From the NCBI GenBank assembly GCA_019925095.2, contig CM034395.1:15298213-15362212 (forward strand): a stretch of DNA of 64,000 bases, written 5' to 3'. The position numbers were made by a program, and so were the translations under genes. Below are positions 59,690 through 64,000 of the stretch, piece after piece (positions within the stretch are counted from its first letter, which is position 1; every line of letters begins with the position of its first letter). This DNA comes from Dendrolimus kikuchii (lineage: Eukaryota > Arthropoda > Insecta > Lepidoptera > Lasiocampidae). The notes under the pieces are model-generated. The model was not told the DNA's origin. It did not search any database and was given only the letters and a program-made list of their open reading frames with translations.

Positions 59690-62015
59690 AAATGTCACCT
59701 GACAAGTGACAAAATGAATCGCAACAATATTTTAACTTGAAGTGTTACGGGCAGATTGTTAATGTACTTGTCCAATTTGAAAACCGGCCCGTAAAACTTC
59801 AAATTAAAATTTTGTTGCGATTCATTTTGTCACTTGTCAGTTGAAATTTTTCCACTTGTCCGTTGCGTTTCGTTTTTCCACTCATCCGTTGCCATTCGTT
59901 TTTCAATTTGTCCGTTGCGATTCGTTTTTTCACTTGTCCGTTGAAGTTTCACTTCTAATATGTGTCCCAGCACACATTTCAATTTTTTTGCAGGTTTACT
60001 GCAAATTATGATTTGGTTAGGTTACGTACATTTTAATAAATGCATTTTTTATTTAAACATATTTTATTTTATCAAACAAAAAACTGAATTCGATCCGGAA
60101 CCATAAAACATCCATAGTCTACTCTAAAATATTTATTAATATTTTTTTACACAGACCACAAATAGAGGCAGTGATGCCCAGCCACGTGGAGAGCAGAGGT
60201 ATAGTTCGATGCAAACTTAAGTTTGCCTCCATTAATGGCGGCTTGGAACATCGCACATACCGATGCGCAGAACGCGATTTTAGGTATTAGAGGGACGAGG
60301 TCGTCGGAGGACGAGGTACATCCTCGCTCGCTTTCTCGTTTACGGGACTTCCCTGGCGCTCGGCTCACCAGAAGTGCCAATTTAGCGCTTTCGGAGCTGG
60401 ATATAGCGCTTTTTAGGGCAACCCAGCTCCCAAGTTTATTAAACAACTTCCAGCGCAAAATCTTACGCTTTTCATAATATGCAAATATCTAATTAATTTT
60501 ATAATAAATATATATGAATATCTATACTAATATTATAAAGAGGAAAGATAAGATTGTTTTTTGTTTGAATGAAGAGGCTCCGAAACTACTGAACCGATTT
60601 GAAAAATTCTTTCACTGTTGGCAAGCTTTTTTTTAGGCGGGGGAAATGCTATTTACGCACAATACCGGGTCCTTTGCAAGGGATTAGACCATAGTCGATC
60701 GTGGAGGCATTCCCAGAAGGGGCAATCCAAACAATAATCAACCGGGTTGTGTGGAGACTCGAGCCCAAATGGCTAATACCCACTAAAACCACCTTCCTCC
60801 GATGCCCCGCGCTTATAACAGGAAAGGCATGAGACTTAGAACGTAGTTACGCCCACGCCGATCCTAGCGCAATAAGTGCCTGAGAAAGCCTCTGGAAGAG
60901 CTATCTACTTCGACGACAGGGGTGAAGACTCCTCTGCTCCCTTGATGCATGAGGGCCCCTGAAGCGGTAATGATCATCGCTCTGCAGCATGGCTTGCACC
61001 AGGCTGCCAAGCGAATCAATCGGACCTACTATTGTCTCGAGTTCAAACCTCTGTGGTACCCAAGCTGCGCACTCGACTAGCGTATGAAACGCCGTGTCAA
61101 GCCGCCACACTGGTGGCATTGGGGTGATGGCTGACAGCCCGCAATCTGAAGGTCAGAGTCCCGCGTTACCGCGAGAGCCATCGCAACAGCTGCGGTCGAG
61201 TCGCTTCCACCGTATCAACGCCGGCCACAGGGTTTTCCAACTCTACCGACCAAGATTAGCAGAACCGCTCTGGGCGGAGCAGAGCTCGACGCTGGCGGTC
61301 GTCGTCGGAAGGGAGGGGTGTTTGGGGAGGAGGTTTGGGAGGAAGGGGAAGGAATACAAGGATTTGGAGTGGATAGGTGGGACACTACTGTCACGGAGTG
61401 AAGGGGGAATGTGACAGTGGCCGCTGAGGGCCCCGGGGACGCATCCCCTTGTACCACTTCCTGGACGGAGACGAGTCCAGGGCGACACCCCCTGGGGGAC
61501 TGTTGGCAAGCTACACTATCCCCGGGTGACATAGGCTATATTATATTTACAAAAAAATTAGGAATCCTTACTAAAACTGCAATAATGTAACCCAAGGTGT
61601 AAAAAAATACTTAAAATCGCGTGCTCTGCAAAAACTATTGATGATAGAATAAAATAATGTACTACGACTATGCAGAACACAACATTATTTACAAAAAGTG
61701 TCGGGACAGCATATGTCTAACTATTATAGTTATGCCAAAATAAGTGTTCTTTTATTTTAAAAATTTAATTAAAATGCCGCCGCTAGAAAAGGCTCTTTAT
61801 TTGTATCTTGGTATTCATCCTTATCAAAATAAATTATACTTCATATTCAAGACTGCTTCAATACCTTTATATAACTTTTTGAATTATTCAATTCGGACAT
61901 TCCATTCGAAAGATATCACGAGTTTAAAAATGTAACTATTAGAACACGCGGCCGTGACGCTTTTTCGTGAGCGAAAAATCGTAAGACCCCGTCTATATAG
62001 AAGTTTCACTTCAAA
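59690..62015 (+). mobile_element. Composite foldback-like element, copy C (most complete)
   Basis: It starts with a 53-bp inverted repeat (59700-59752 against 59787-59839, a few mismatches), then the 26-bp minisatellite (59830-59945), the 'gatgcccagccacgtgga' block, the 'tttagcgctttcggagct' block (60375-60395), and the Helitron-like stretch beginning TCTATACTAATATTATAAAG at 60519 and ending 'tctatatagaagtttcac' at about 62010. An R1 copy is nested at 60628-61498. No transposase is encoded. Confidence 0.65.
60628..61498 (-). mobile_element. R1-clade LINE nested in element C, 14-bp target duplication
   Basis: ACTGTTGGCAAGCT occurs at 60614-60627 and again at 61499-61512; joining the two flanks restores the sequence of copies A and B. 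The minus strand ends in an A-run (60628-60634), carries the 3' UTR shared with 11800-12140, and ORF2 C-terminal pieces (TAFHTLVECAAWVPQRFELE, then IVGPIDSLGSLVQAML). The 5' part (61215-61498) is GC-rich and does not match ORF2 of the other copies, so the element is rearranged or internally deleted. Confidence 0.88.
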
Positions 62016-63559
62016 AGGAATTATTTTTATTATAAGAATTAGGATTGACTAACGGCACTTATCTGACAGGTTCTAAGAATTGAGGATTCAAACTATATTA
62101 AACGGAAGTAATCTGGACGCGGCGTCGCACGCGCTGTACCGGAAGCAGTCATACGGGTCAAGGAACTCCCCTGAATCCGAAGATGTCATTTGCAAGTTGT
62201 TGCAATAGGTACGTACCGAATAACAATGCCCCGGTCACGCCTAGTTTTGAATAAACAAATAGGTATTGCGAGTGTTTTACATACTTCTTACTGTACTATA
62301 TTACACAAGATAATGTTATACAAGCCGGTTGGTTTAATTAAACTTTTAAGTAGTTCAATGTATATTGTTATATTACATATTAACATAAACATTTAAAAGT
62401 ATTGTTTGCAAAAAATATAGAAAAATTACAAACTCGATACTGAAAGCAGGAGCATTATGTTTTCTTGTTCTGATTCTGATTTTCAAAACAGAATGAGGAT
62501 TTAATTTGCATAGAAACATTTTTACAATAATAATAATATTAACAAATAGATATACATATATCTCCAGCCCAGTTCAGTTGCCCAGTTATGCCATTCCGTG
62601 GCATACAAACAACTTAAGCTAAATTTACTATATTTATTGCATGCCATTTATTACTAAAAATAAAATTAATTCACTAAATGTCTATATTAATACAGTTAAC
62701 AAAATATGCGACTACGCGTTGCCGAACAAACGCGGGCAAACGATCTCCGCTTTACCAGCTAGTGCATTTATATAATCACAATTTCTACTTAATAGATGTT
62801 GCGGCAACTAGGCCCAGCACTTATAAACAAATGATCCTTGAATGTTTGAAAAACAAGTGAACCATTATAACAAGTATTTCTGGCAATAAGGGTCTTCCTT
62901 GCGGCTGGTCGCAGGCATTCGGTGTGATCTTGGCTCCGGCTCTGCGTTCAGGTGAGGTCTCCCTCCCTTTCTTCTTCTTTTCTTTTTCTTGTTTTCTTTT
63001 TAGATATTGTATACCAAACTTTGTTTTTTTTTTCTCTCTTTTGTTTTTACTTATGGTAGCTAGTATAATTTCAATTACTCAATATGTGGCAAACGATGTT
63101 GGTGTTATATTAAGTGAAACTACTTATGTATAAGATTCATAATACTAAATTCTGTACAATACTGTTTTTTTTTGTCCAAATAAAAAAAACATATATATCC
63201 AGTTCATGTCAAAGATGGTTAAGTAAGATTTGTGCATCGAGCCAGTGACAAATATTTGGAAATTTTAAATGATATTAAATATTTATTTTTGTATAAATGT
63301 GGTTGGTTGGGTTTAGGAATTCTGAATAATATATTTCGTTCAATACATTATAACATAATTTTAATAATATTTATTATATTAAAGTTTTAAAATATTTTTT
63401 TAGCAAACAGGCACTAAGCGAAACCAGGAATCGTATGGAACCTTCTTAATTCAATTTATTGATCTTTGACTTACGTCAGACAGCAAAATTTCTTGTGCAA
63501 ACTCGAAAAGTTACATTTCACTAAATATTTTTATACAAATAACCGAGTAGTTGACAGTA
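62016..63559. other. AT-rich DNA, nothing coding
   Basis: No gene is supported. The duplicated segment partner lies at 62098-62175. Short frames such as 62924-63133 are T-rich low-complexity reads. Confidence 0.5.
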
Positions 63560-63679
63560 TTTTTTTTATTACAGAAGTTCAGCAGACAGGCAGACGGCCC
63601 ACTTAATGGAAAGCGGTTACCATCGCCTATGGACATTTGCAGCACCAAAGGTGCTACAAATGCGCTGCTGCTCTCTTAG
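63560..63679 (-). mobile_element. Tail-sharing SINE family, truncated
   Basis: T-run, then 'acagaagttcagcagacagg', 'gacggcccacttaatgg' and on to 'gctgctgctctctta', where the family sequence stops. Confidence 0.75.
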
Positions 63680-64000
63680 TTAATCAATCATCTTACAAAA
63701 CACCGAAGGCGCCTAGATTTTTTGCGAGCGTAGCAAGTTGTTACGTCACAATTTGAATCTTTAAATTCTATTTCAAAAGTTTTTATTCAAGCTAAGGTCT
63801 GAAGGCGCATTTTTAAATTCACACATAAAAACTCAGCTGTGCATTTTCAAAACTAAGCAACTGAAATTGGTTGCTTAAATGAATATTTGTGCATTTATTG
63901 TTGGTCTAGGCATTTACTGATGCCTGTTTGCTAAAACATGTAAAGACTGTATCTAAATATGATGTCGCTTCCAATAATCTCCATATTTTTTTTTTAAATG

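Overview
The window is insect nuclear DNA, almost certainly from a moth or butterfly (Lepidoptera). It is AT-rich and intron-containing, has no operons, and most of what can be named is mobile DNA of families typical of lepidopteran genomes: R1- and jockey-type LINEs, tRNA-derived SINEs, non-autonomous Helitrons and MITEs. I see no CRISPR array, rRNA, functional tRNA gene, or bacterial or viral gene.

The one host gene I can assemble is a secreted trypsin-like serine protease on the + strand. It has four exons (10422-10458, 13098-13335, 13511-13769, 14234-14536) that join in frame to 278 codons. A TATA/initiator pair lies 5' of it and AATAAA 3' of it. The first intron (10459-13097) is mostly a nested stack: a minus-strand Helitron split by a foldback-like composite element that itself contains an R1 LINE fragment. 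One more candidate coding exon (57883-57954) is suggested by splice-site signals only.

Layout. 0-10 kb: AT-rich DNA with an LTR-like block (2553-3085), an R1 fragment with a 13-bp target-site duplication (TSD) (7772-8630) and a LINE tail (9128-9251). 10-15 kb: the protease gene. 15-31 kb: SINE and LINE tails, two LTR-like blocks, a Helitron with clean ends (21976-22381) and two MITE candidates. 31-42 kb: scattered SINEs, some GC-rich non-coding islands and a 120-bp near-perfect palindrome (41129-41248). 42-50 kb: a 116-bp TA run, a second composite element carrying an R1 reverse transcriptase broken by one stop codon, and several tail-sharing SINE/LINE copies. 51.2-53.9 kb: a young 5'-truncated jockey LINE with an open 767-codon reading frame, poly-A and 12-bp TSD. 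54-64 kb: mostly AT-rich DNA and a third composite element with a nested R1 copy and 14-bp TSD.

The mobile elements are clearly layered: R1 within composite element within Helitron within a host intron. Several perfect TSDs make the insertions datable relative to one another. I found no convincing new multi-gene system; the most unusual objects are the palindrome, the composite foldback family, and a SINE family whose tail is shared with a LINE.
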